A stretch of 64,000 nucleotides of DNA, taken from the NCBI GenBank assembly GCA_018398805.1, contig JAGFBZ010001244.1, positions 62,001 through 126,000 of the forward strand. Direction: 5' to 3'. The notes below the pieces were generated by a model that was not told the DNA's origin, did no database searches, and was given only the letters and a program-made list of their open reading frames with translations. A program made the translations under genes and the position numbers. Numbering within the stretch: the stretch's first letter is position 1; the number at the start of each line of letters is the position of its first letter. Source of the stretch: Hirundichthys speculiger (taxonomy: Eukaryota > Chordata > Actinopteri > Beloniformes > Exocoetidae). Below, piece by piece: positions 32,396 through 43,700 of the stretch.

Positions 32396-33609
32396 TTCGC
32401 TGCAACTGTGTTACGTCTAAACGTCACCAAAATGCTCGATCAACTGATGAAACTACTTGTTTCAACTTTATGAAGGGGAGGAGACGGAGAGAAAAAATTT
32501 AAGGTATGTGAAAGTTAACCTGCTCTAGAACAGGTTTAATTCAGAGTTGGAGTTACCTCGATTTCTGAAACCGGCTTAACTGAACCTCGATACTTCACTT
32601 GAACTGGGAAAACCCCCCAAAAATCCCTTATCCTACTTTTAACCAATAGTAACATATTTGCAGATATGCAAATATTCATGTGCTGCTTGTAAATGCGTAA
32701 AGAACTATATTGTTCGTCAAAAACGCATTTCTAATTGAGTAATTTATTCACACACACACACTTAGCCATCACCAGTTAAAATTTTTCTTTTGAATGTTGA
32801 TCAATATGTTCTATAATATGTTTTTGTTAAGAAAAATAAAACGGAGAAGTTTAATTTCTCTATAACAGACCAAGTAATGTCTTAAAACTAAGCTTTTAAG
32901 TTCATTTATGACGTAATTTTAACATTGAAATTACAAGTACGTTGTGTTGTTTATTTGTGTACGGAACAAGACTTGTAAAGATATCGGTATCGCGATTCGA
33001 GCTCTAGTGTCACTTGGTATCGTCCTCTCCCTCCTCCTCAGCACACCCCCGCGTCTCCCTGATTGGTGGTACGATCCTGTCCTCCTCGCGTAATTGGCTG
33101 CGCGGAGTCCCCGTGGTTCGTGACGTCACTCTGTTTAAGTTTACGCATCACTGGTCTTCTAGTCTAGAAATACTGGATAAACTCAAACAACTGCAACTGA
33201 GGACATATTTGAGCTTTTTAGAAGAACCACAGCAGATAAAGAGGATAAAAAGGTGAAAGACAACATAAATGAGCTGTTTTAAGCCTCACGTTGCTGCAGG
33301 CAGCAGGTTTGTTCTCTTCTCTACTAACTGTCACATTTTACTGATAACCGGTATTCCGGTGATATCTGTCATCCAGCCCGGTCAGAAACGCCTTGTTTTC
33401 ATTCGTTGAACCGGATCAGTGAGTTATAAAACAAGAAGAACGAGGATGAGGAGCCTGAGCGATCGGAACGCAATCGGTGTTGTAGCTTTGGTTGCTAATT
33501 GCTAACACTGTGCTTTATTAGGCGACCGCCCGTCGGTGTTGTGTATTAGTGCCAATGGCTGCGAGATTGGCACGACCGCCAGACCAGTCGCTATGGCTAC
33601 TAATGAGGT

Positions 33610-33649
<40 letters not shown>

Positions 33650-34830
33650 ATATATATATATATTTTAAGAATAAATATATATAATATATATATATGTTTT
33701 TTTTTGTAGATTATATTAGATTCAACTTTATTTCATTACATGTATTAATACAGGGTAACGAAATGCAGTTTTTGTACCTGATTGGAAGTGCCAAGCCCCA
33801 GGCAGTATAACAGAGATATACAGAATAACCGGAACAGATAAGGGCAGTAGTGAAGAATTAGATAGGATAAATAGCAGGATATAGCATTAAATAGCAAGAA
33901 GGATGAATATAGACGTATAGACAGTAGTACAATTTACAGATGAATTATTGAACAATATATACATGATGATGAATACGGAGGACAAAAAAACAGGGATAAC
34001 TAAAGAGAAAAAATAATAAGGAGATAGATATATATATAGATAGATAGAGAGATATAGATATATAAGATAATAGTAGCGAGAGAGAGATATAGAATATAAT
34101 ATAGATATATATATATATATATATATATAGATATATGTATATATTGAGATATATGTTGGAAACCACGATTTATTAAAATACACCAACATATCAGTAAATG
34201 GTAGGGCTGGAGGATATGACCTTAAATCAATATGATTAGTGGAACACCTTACCCCAAAGACTACTGACAAGGTTTTTGCAACAGATATGATCAACTTTTA
34301 ATACTTAAAACATAAGAAAAATATATATGTAAATATATATGTGTTAAATGAATGCATTTAAATGGTTAAATTGCCAATATGTCTAGTTTCCTCAGACTTA
34401 AACATTTAATCCACAAACACGAGTCAACATCAAGAGGGGAAAAAAAGCTGTTTGGCAAATCTTTCATGGGTACAACAGACATATTCAGCTCTGCTGCTCA
34501 TCCCACAAATGCATGTTTCTTACAAACGTGGCAAAATTTATAAAAGGAAATAAGCAGCGGTATAAGACTGATGACTGTGAAACTTTGTTACAATAAAAAA
34601 GTAATTTACTTAACACAAATTTCCTTTCGTTTTGTGTTTATTTCCAAAACTACTTCCAGTGGCTAAATAATACCTTTCAATAACATTGTATTTTTAAAAC
34701 AAAAATGGTGGCACTGAATGCTTTTTTTTTTTTTAATTCTTTAAAACGGGTGGTTTTCAACCTCAATCCTGTCTTTTGGGTGTGGTTTAACTGGTCAGAG
34801 CCATCAAGCATATTTTCATATTGATTTGAA
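32396..34830. other. Spacer between lgals3 and the zinc-finger gene
   Basis: No exon is recognised. It contains ATCGGTATCGCGATTCGAG-type sequence near 32,980, typical of fragments of the TATCG-rich hAT MITEs, an A40-like run with TA tail (33,608-33,700), and a GATA/TA-rich microsatellite (34,020-34,150). The 135-codon minus-strand ORF over the microsatellite is low-complexity. The non-coding first exon of the zinc-finger gene may lie here but cannot be placed. Confidence 0.4.
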
Positions 34831-34833
34831 GTA

Positions 34834-35185
34834 CAGTCATGAAAAAAATTATTAGACCACCCTTGTTTTCTTCAGTTTCCTGTTCATTTTAATGCCTGTA
34901 CAACTAAAGGTACATTGTTTGGACAAACATAACGATATCCACAAAGATTGCTCATAAGAGTTTATTTAAGCTGATATCTTACCATTTTCCATGGTTTTCT
35001 TGATTATAACCTAAATCACTTAAGTTTTTACATCAAAGCTATGGCGTTACTGCCAAAAACACTGCTTATGCATTCAGTGTTTTCTTTCTGTCTTTTATCA
35101 CATGATGACGTTTAGTGGTTAACAGGTATTAAAATGAACAGAAAGTGAAGAAAAAATGGTGCTCTAATAATTTTTTCCATGACTG
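34834..35185 (-). mobile_element. Tc1/mariner-type MITE, copy 2
   Basis: Ends CAGTCATGAAAAAAATTATT and AATAATTTTTTCCATGACTG, flanked by TA. Inverted relative to the copy at 20350-20710. It ends 63 bp before the acceptor of the zinc-finger exon, so that exon's upstream splicing signals partly lie next to or inside it. Confidence 0.92.
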
Positions 35186-35248
35186 TATATACATATGTCA
35201 AAGGCCGGTTGTCTATAACGAACATCTGTGTTCTCCTGTTCCCTGCAG

Positions 35249-37384
35249 ATGTCAAGCAGCTGTTGATGAACAGAGAAGAGCTTCCACATGTACGACTCCA
35301 GCATGGAGGAGGGGGAGGAGCCTGAACTTATTTGCATAAAGGAGGAGCCAGAGGACGTCTCTGCCAGCGAGGAGGGTGAGCAGCTAAAGGGGCCAGAGGA
35401 GAATATCGGCAGGTTTCCATCTACTGCTGATTGTCTGAAGAGTGAAGATAATGAAGAAAAACCCTCAGTCCTCACAGCTTCATCAAGGCCGGTTTGAAAC
35501 TGACCAAGAGACAGAACCTGAAGGCTCCACCTCACCTGAACAGGTGAAACTAGAATCTGATGGAGAGAGTTCAAGCTCTTCTGTGACTGAAGTTAGTGGT
35601 GATAAGAAAGGTTGGGAGGAGACTTTATCAGGTGTCGCAGCTGGAAAGTGGAAGCAGTGGTAACGGTTGTAAGGACGCTGTTGATAGTGGCAGGAAATCT
35701 GAAAAACCAGTCTAAAAGTGGTAAACGGTTACGTAACAAACAGTCCCTTCAGGTAGAAGAAACATGTGATTCTGAATCAAAGTCTTCGGACTGTTTGGCG
35801 AATAAGAGACATGTTAGGGATTGTGTTAGAAGAAGTAAACAAAACAGCGATCCCAAAGTAGAAAAAACGTTCACGTGTGATGACTGTGGACAAACATTTA
35901 ACCGAAAAACAAACCTCAACGCGCACGTTAGGGTCCACACGGGAGAGAAACCGTTCACCTGTGATGATTGTGGACTGAGATTTACTTATAAGGCAAATCT
36001 TAAGGTGCACATGAACGTCCACACGGGAGAGAAACCGTTCAGTTGTGATTATTGTGCAAAGGGATTTAAACAAAAGGCGCATCTTACCGCACATCTGAGA
36101 GTCCACACAGGAGAGAAGCCGTTCAGCTGCGACGACTGTGGACAAAAATTCACTCAAAAAGCAACTCTCGAGGCGCACAGACGAGTCCACACGGGCGAGA
36201 AGCCTTTCAGTTGTGACGTTTGCGGTAAAACGTTTCAGAAAAAGACGAACCTGAAGGCGCACATGAGCGTCCACACAGAAGAGAAGCCTTTCAGCTGCGA
36301 TGTTTGCGGACTCAGATTTACCTATAAGACAAATCTTAAAACGCACATGAACATCCACACGGGGGAGAAACCGTTCAGTTGTGATTACTGTGCGAAAGGA
36401 TTCAAACAAAAGGCGCATCTTACCGCACATCTGAGAGTCCACACAGGAGAGAAGCCGTTCAGCTGTGATGATTGCGGACAAAGATTCACTCAAAAAGCAA
36501 CTCTCGAGGCGCACAGACGAGTCCACACAGGTGAAAAGCCTTTCAGTTGTGACGTTTGCGTAAAACGTTTCAGAAAAAGACGAACCTGAAGGCGCACGCA
36601 AGCGTCCACACAGAAGAGAAGCCTTTCAGTTGCGATTATTGTGCAAAAGGATTTAAACAAAAGGTGCATCTTACCACACATCTGAGAGTCCACACAGGAG
36701 AGAAGCCGTTCAGCTGCGACGACTGTGGACGAAGCTTCACTCATAAGGAAACTCTCAAGGCGCACGTGCGAGTCCACACAGGTGAGAAGCCTTTCAGTTG
36801 TGACGTTTGCGGTAAAACGTTTAAGAAAAAGACGAACCTTGAAGGCGCACATGAGCGTCCACACAGAAGAGAAGCCTTTCAGCTGCGATGTTTGCGGACT
36901 GAGGTTTAAACAAGAGGCAAGTTTTAAAACGCACATGAGAATCCACACAGGAGAGAAACCGTTCAGCTGTGACGACTGCGGACAAACGTTTAACCAAAAG
37001 GCAACGCTTAAGACCCACATGAGAGTCCACACTGGAGAGAAGCCGTTCATTTGTGACGACTGTGGACAGAGGTTCAACCGAAAGACGACTCTAGTAAAAC
37101 ACATGAGAGTCCACACGGGAGAGAAGCCGTTCAGTTGTGACGAATGCGGGTTAAGGTTCGGTCAAAAGGAAACTCTCATGGCGCACAAGAGAGTCCACAC
37201 GGGAGAGAAGCCCTTCAGCTGTGATTACTGCGGACTGAGATTTACCCACAAAAAAAACCTTAAGACGCACGAGAGACTCCACACGGGAGAGAAACCGTTC
37301 ATCTGTGTGTGTTGTGGACTGAAATTTATCCAGAAAATAAACTTGAAGGTTCACATGAGAGTCCACACAGGAGAGATACCGTAA
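35249..37384 (+). CDS. C2H2 zinc-finger protein (18 fingers), several frameshifts
   Basis: This is a fish-type C2H2 zinc-finger gene, presumably a nuclear DNA-binding protein. An acceptor TTCCCTGCAG precedes a long last exon that starts VKQLLMNREELP and runs through an acidic linker (ELICIKEEPEDVSASEEGEQ) into 18 fingers of C-x2-C-x12-H-x3-H with HTGEKP linkers, stopping at 37382-37384. The reading frame changes by one base near 35,283, 35,460, 35,647, 35,712, 36,560 and 36,839. At 36,560 TTTGCGTAAAAC lacks a G found in sister fingers; at 36,839 AACCTTGAAGG has an extra T. Fingers themselves keep all Cys and His. Upstream exon(s) are not identified. Either the gene is decaying or the assembly carries uncorrected indels. 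Confidence 0.85.
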
Positions 37385-38690
37385 CATTGTTGTGATTGTT
37401 GTCAAGATTTCCATCTAAAGATGAAACTTACGAGAGATCTGACGGCTCACGCGAGGGGAACTATCTCCTCAAAATAGTCGTCAAATGAGTTCATGGTCTC
37501 TGTTCGAGCACTTTCCTATATTGTCATAAATATATCAACTTTATTCAGATCGGTGGAAACAGAAACCAAGAACTCTTCTCCTTGGCAGCAGTTTGTGCGA
37601 CATCGGTAGTCGACTTGTTATGTACTTATAAAGTTATATGTAGGAACGGTCCTTTTCATACACTTTTTGTACACGAACAAAGCTAAAAATACCTCAGGTT
37701 GTCTATAGGACATTTACATTTTTGAGTCTTGAGGTTGAAAATGGCAGTTTATTTTCACGTACCTCCATTGCACTCTGTGCTAACATTACTGGTATTTTGC
37801 TGTAAACATATATTTCGTACGCAGTCACAGCTGCTTTCGTTCATGTTGATTTGGTCTCTAACTGTTTGGAATCGGTCTGAAAATCAACCTCGTCCACATT
37901 AGCATCTCAGTTCTGTGGAGGAACAGATTCAACACTTTACCACCATGAACTTTCACTCTTATGACATCTGCGCTCCACCGGAAAAGATGCGTTGCTAACT
38001 GATCACGTGTTATGTTGCGACCAAACGTAGAGCTAATCACGAAGGGAATTTGTGCAAAATTGTTTTTGAACATTTTCACTTTTGTCTGTCCACGTTAGAC
38101 AACAACAGATGCACTTACGGACTGTTAAAAAAAAAGAGTCCACGTCAGAAAAACAAATACTGGTTTTACGCTAGTAGAGCTAACCGGAGCAGTGCGGACG
38201 CCAAGATTTAACTGTACAGAAACTTTCATGCTTTAAAATGAAACTTTAGTAATGTGGTCGTGAAGTGGAGAGGGAGTCGGCTCGGGAGCGTTCATGATCT
38301 TTACTTGGAGGAGGAGCTAGCTCTGATGTCATTCAGAAATCACTTACCCTGCCTTTAAGCTGTATTGTGCATTTTGAAGTTCAGAAGCATCTACAGCTGT
38401 ACATGATTTAAGTTTAAATCAGCTCCTTGTGTGATAAATTTCAGAAAAGGAAGATATACACTCGCCTATTAATTATATCAATTATATAAATGTCGAGTTA
38501 TTATTAAAGGAAAACAGTGTTACTCCATGTTTCATTGTCTTTAACATGGTGACTTTATGCTTTTTTTATTTTCAAAATATTTCTATTTTTATGTTTTGTG
38601 TTGTTTTTAAATGTGCTATGTCAATCATTTCGAGTTGCCTTGTTTACAAAATGTGTTATAAAAATAAACTTGCCCGGATTTAATTGTGAT
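37385..38690 (+). other. 3' UTR of the zinc-finger gene
   Basis: Follows the stop. Part of one more finger-like segment (HCCDCCQDFHLKMKL-like) can be read just past the stop in frame, so the stop may have shortened the array. The likely polyadenylation signal is AATAAA in AAAAATAAACTTGCCCGG near 38,662. Confidence 0.5.
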
Positions 38691-38818
38691 TTGAAAGAAA
38701 ATGTCACGTGACCTCTTTTCTCCTTTTTTTCACCTTCTATTTCTTTATTGTTTTCTTTTTTGTTTCTTCACTTTTTCTCTTTAACAAGTTTTCTTTAAAT
38801 GTTGTTATGATTTGCAGT

Positions 38819-38835
38819 GGGGGGGGGGGGGGGGG
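38819..38835 (+). repeat. G17 homopolymer
   Basis: Seventeen consecutive G. Between here and 39,540 no gene is recognised; the 79-codon ORF at 39227-39466 has no family match. Confidence 0.9.
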
Positions 38836-39539
38836 TGCTGATATGATGCTGAAAAGACAACGTAAATGATTTATAATGTACAGATTCATGAGGCAGATCT
38901 GTGAAATTCATATTTTATTCACAGTAGAACAAGGAAAACATTTGAAATGTTTAATCTGAGGAGATGTGTAATCACACGTAAACTGGAAAAAGGTCATTTT
39001 GAGTTTGATGGCAGCGACGTGACTCCAGAAAGCTGAGACGGCGGCAGCATCCCGTCTATTTAACAACAGTCCAGACACTCCAACAACTCCACGCTGATGT
39101 TGTTCGACCAGAGCTGCTCTGTAGTTCTGGATCTTTGTCATAAATTTTTTTTATTTAGCTGAAGGTCTGGACTGCAGGTGAGTCGGTCCAGCAACCTGGA
39201 CTCAACTACGAAGCCGTGCTTTAGTAATGGACGCAGTATTTGGGTTAGCAATACGTGTTACTGAGAGATACAAGAGCTTCTCTGAAAAAGATGTTGCCTG
39301 GATGGAAGCAGGTGTTGCCCTCAGATGTTTCCATTCCAGATGTGCAGGTTATCAGATATTCAGTCTTCTGAACTCTGCTGATAACAAACAGGGACAATCC
39401 TGTCCACGTTTTGCGTTGTCTAACAGAGGACATTTTTTCCAGTTAAATGGCTTCTTCTTTGCATGATGCATTTGAGGACGGCACCGGCAGCTGTAACAAG
39501 CGTCTTGCTCACCTGGGAAAAATGCAAAAAGTTACACGT

Positions 39540-40515
39540 CGTTTGCTTGATTAGGATTTGTAAGTAAAATGAAATTAAATAAAATAACTAAACTAAAAAA
39601 ATACACTAAAATAAAATAAAAATAAATAAAACTAAACTAAGCTTAGCTAAACTAAACTAAAATAATACAAACTAAAATAAATTAACTAAAATGAACTAAA
39701 ATAAATGTAACTAAAATAAAATAAAAAACTAAACTAAAGAATACACTAAATTAAATTTATATAAAATTTAATTAAGTTAAACTAAACTAAACTCAGCTAA
39801 ACTTAACTAAAACAAAATAAAATAAAAACTGAAATAAATTAAAATCAATAAACTAAAATAAAATAATTAAACTAAACTAAAAAAATACACTAAAATAAAA
39901 TAAAAATAAATAAAACTAAACTAAGCTTAGCTAAACTAAACTAAAATAATACAAACTAAAATAAATTAACTTAAATGAACTAAAATAAATTTAACTAAAA
40001 TAAAATAAAAAACTAAACTAAAGAATACACTAAATTAAATTTATATAAAATTTAATTAAGTTAAACTAAACTAAACTCAGCTAAACTTAACTAAAACAAA
40101 ATAAATAAAAAACTGAAATAAATTAAAATAAATAAACTAAAATAAAATAATTAAACTAAACTAAAAATACACTAAATTAAATTAAATTAAATTAAAATTG
40201 AAATAAACTAAGCTACACTAAACTAAAATAAAATAAAACAAAATAGAATAAAAAGTAAACTAAAATAAATTAAAATAACTAAACTAAAAACACACTAAAA
40301 TACATTAAATCAAATTAAATTAAATTAAAATAAATTAAAATTAACTAAGCTACTGTAAACTAAAATAAAATAAAACGAAATAAAATAAAAAATAAACTAA
40401 AATAAATGACCTACAATAGAAAATAATAAAATAAATAAAAATAAATTAACTAAAATTAAATAAAATAAATGAAAAATAAATTAACTAACATAACATAAAA
40501 TAAAATAAAATAAAA
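39540..40515. repeat. AT-rich satellite of AAACTAAAATAAA units with 284-bp higher-order period
   Basis: The base unit is a variable ACTAAAATAAA-like pentamer/decamer with almost no G. A higher-order copy is visible: ATACACTAAAATAAAATAAA at 39,601 recurs at 39,885, each followed by AACTAAGCTTAGCTAAACTA. A third, diverged copy starts near 40,166. The array stops 225 bp before the synj2bp start codon. Confidence 0.93.
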
Positions 40516-40739
40516 TTAGGAGAATATGCCCTTCTCTCTAGTTTTTTCCAAACTCGCAGTTCAAAGTTCCGCCTGCAGTCCCGCCTCGGCCCGTCAGGGG
40601 GCAGCAGAGTCAACGTCCGTCTTTCCCCGGAGGAAGCAGAATCGAAACTCCTCAATGAGTTCACCTTCACATAAATAAGTTTGTGCCCCCGTTTTCCTCG
40701 CGGACGCGTTCAGGACCGTTTTTGGGTCGTCTCGGAACA
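40516..40739 (+). promoter_or_regulatory. synj2bp: synj2bp promoter and 5' UTR
   Basis: GC-rich block between the AT satellite and the start codon. It contains CCGTCAGGGGGCAGC (40591-40605), a CTCF-like core, and several CpGs. No TATA box is seen. The exact start site is undetermined. Confidence 0.5.
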
Positions 40740-43700
40740 ATGAACGGCTCGCTGCATTCCTCGACAAACGTGGTGGAGATAAAACTAAAGCGGGGACCGG
40801 CAGGTGAGCGCGAGCGCGAGAGCTCCGTTAGCAGTGAGGCTAAGTGGCTACGTAGCAGCAGAGATCAGGACAGTTGGAGCTTTCTGGAGCTAAATGCTCC
40901 TTCAGAAACAACCGCAGAGATCTTTCTGGGATGCGGAGAAGTTTGGGTTTAAACGTAGAACCTGTACGAGCTTGAGTGAGTCAGTTTAAGGAGGTGGAAT
41001 CAAGATTTCAGGTGTTTAACGATGTAAAAATATATCTTGTGAGTTCCTGCAGGGCCTGTCACACATGGAGCCGGTTACACTTTAACCTGAAAGACTCACT
41101 AATGTCTGCTTTACTCTGTTAGATGACGTTTCATTGATTATTGATCCTTAGACACATGTGATTGGCAGATAAAAAGGTCTTCCTGGTGTACTTTGATCCG
41201 CTTTGATCAGTCAGCAGCTGGTAAACTGGACTGGGTCAGGGTTCTGGTTGGACTGGTAAACAGGACTGGGTTTGGGTTGGACTGGTAAACTGGACTGGGT
41301 CAGGGTTCTGGTTGGACTGGGTCAGGGTTCGAGTTGGACTGGTAAACAGGACTGGGTTTGGGTTGGACTGGTAAACAGGACTGGGTCAGGGTTCTGGTTG
41401 GACTGGGTCTGGGTTCTGGACTGGTAAACAGGACTGGGTCAGGGTTCTGGTTGGACTGGTAAACAGGACTGGGTCAGGGTTCTGGTTGGACTGGTAATTT
41501 GGACTGGGTCAGGGTTCTGGTTGGACTGGGTCGGGGTTCTGGGGACTGGGTCAGGGTTCTGGTTGGACTGGAGCCCAGCCACTTTCACTCACATGACTTC
41601 ATCCATTCATTCACTCGTTTCAGCGTTTCAGTGTTTATTCAGACTCTTTCAGTTTCCTTCTCTGCCAAGTTTCCAACAGTTCTGCTGCCTGAGAGGTTAT
41701 ATGTTAAAAAACAAAAAAAGATAATAACAGACAAACAATCAGAGGTCCAAAGATCTTCTCAGACATCCACACAAACCAGAAGAACCTCTGAAGAACCTCT
41801 GAGAACTTTAGAGGAACTTTTAAAAACAGTTAGATCTTAATATTAAAAAAACGAGAGTTTGAAAAGTTCCTGTTCATAACAAAAAGTCAATATGAAGTTA
41901 AAAGGTTGTGATTTTACAATAAAATGTCATTAAATGTCATTTAATGACATCGTCAGTGTCAAAAAGTCTTAATTTTGCAACAAAGTCATAAAATTAAAAA
42001 TTGCAATGCTGCTAAATTTGTGATTTTTACAGAAAAAGTTTGTGATTTTGGGACAAAATTGCTGTTGTATGAAATTGACATTTTATGAATTTGTGTTTAT
42101 TTTAAAATATAAAGTTGGGATTTATTTTAATGTCAGAATGTTATTATGTAACAAAAGCTTCGGTTTTACAGGAAAAGTCACAATCATGCAAAAATTCACA
42201 ATTTTATGACAAAATGTTGCGCTTTTTTTTTAGAAAAAAGGGGAAAAAAAAAAAGGTTCTCAAACAAAATTTACAAAGTTGTGATTCAGGGAAAAAGTTT
42301 AAATTTAACAAAAGCCCATATTTCATCACAAAAAGTTTTAATTAGTTAAAAAGCTGTGAACTTTACAGCAGAAGTTATTTATTTTAAAACAGAAAGTTGC
42401 ATTTTTTTTAAAGGACACGAGACTGCAGTTTTACAATATTTGTAATTTTGCAAAATAAAATCTTATTTTATGTGACTATTGTGCACTTTTTAAATTAATT
42501 TTAAATTAAAAAGATGCCATTTTTAGAAACTTGTTTTTTTTTAAATGGCAGAATAATGTGACAAAAACCTCCGTTTACAACAAACGTCACAATCTTGCAA
42601 AATTCACAATTTTATGACAAAATGTTGCACTTTTTTAAGAAAAAGGGGAAAATAAGGTTCTTTAACAAAATTTACAAAGTTGTGATTCAGGGAAAAAGTT
42701 TAAATTTAACAAAATCCCATATTTCACCACAAAAAGTTTTAATGAGTTAAAAAAGCTGTGAACTTTATAGCAGAAGTTCTTTATTTTAAAACAGAAAGTT
42801 GCATTTTTACAAGATGTTTTTTTCCAGACAAAATGTTGTGATTAAAGGACAAGAGACTGCAATTATACAATATTTGTAATTTTGCAAAATAAAACCTTAT
42901 TTTATGTGAATATTGTGAAATTAAATTTTACATTAATTTTGAATTAAAAAGCTGTGATTTTTTTTAGATACTTGTTTTTTTTTTTTTAAGTGGCATAATA
43001 ATGCGACAAAAACCTTGGTTTACGACAAATGTTACTATCTTGCAAAATTTGCAATTTTGTGACAAAATACTCTTTGTTAAAAAAAAGGCTTTCAAAACAG
43101 TCCGAGCTTCTCTGTGATTGAACAATTAAATGACTGTAATTAGAACAAGTGCTACTGTAGATAAATTATATTATTGTATATTTAACCGGTGTCTCCTCGT
43201 CGGTGTGGATTCTTCCAGGTTTGGGGTTCAACATCGTCGGGGGTTTGGACCAGCAGTATGTCGTGAACGATAGCGGCATTTATGTGTCTAAGATCAAAGA
43301 GGACGGAGCAGCGGCGCTGGACGGACGACTTCAGGAGGGAGACAAGATCCTGGAGGTGATATAGTCTCACAGTTATCCAGCACTTTAGTATTTTATCTAG
43401 AGATGCACGATAACTGTTTTTTAAAACCGATACCAATAACTGATAAGACTTACTGCTGGGTTGCTCGTGTTAGCGTTAGCTCACGCTAGCGCAATTTCAA
43501 AACTCCAAAGCGATGGAAGCGATGGTTGTGTTTTAGGTCAGTGGTTCTCAAACTTTTAATCCTGTGTACCACCTGTACCACCATGATGACCAGTTTTAAA
43601 ATATAGCCATATATGCCTTCACAATTAGCTTTAAACACACAGAGATGTTTATTCCTTATTGTGGTTATTTATTGTTGCTTGAATTGTTACTTTACTGAAT

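Noticed and set aside
33887..34294. 135-codon minus-strand ORF rich in Tyr, Ile and Leu
   Set aside because: It covers a TATA/GATA microsatellite; the composition comes from the simple repeat.
35777..37116. Long minus-strand ORFs of 274 and 208 codons opposite the zinc fingers
   Set aside because: They are antisense shadows of a periodic 84-bp finger array, with no family of their own.
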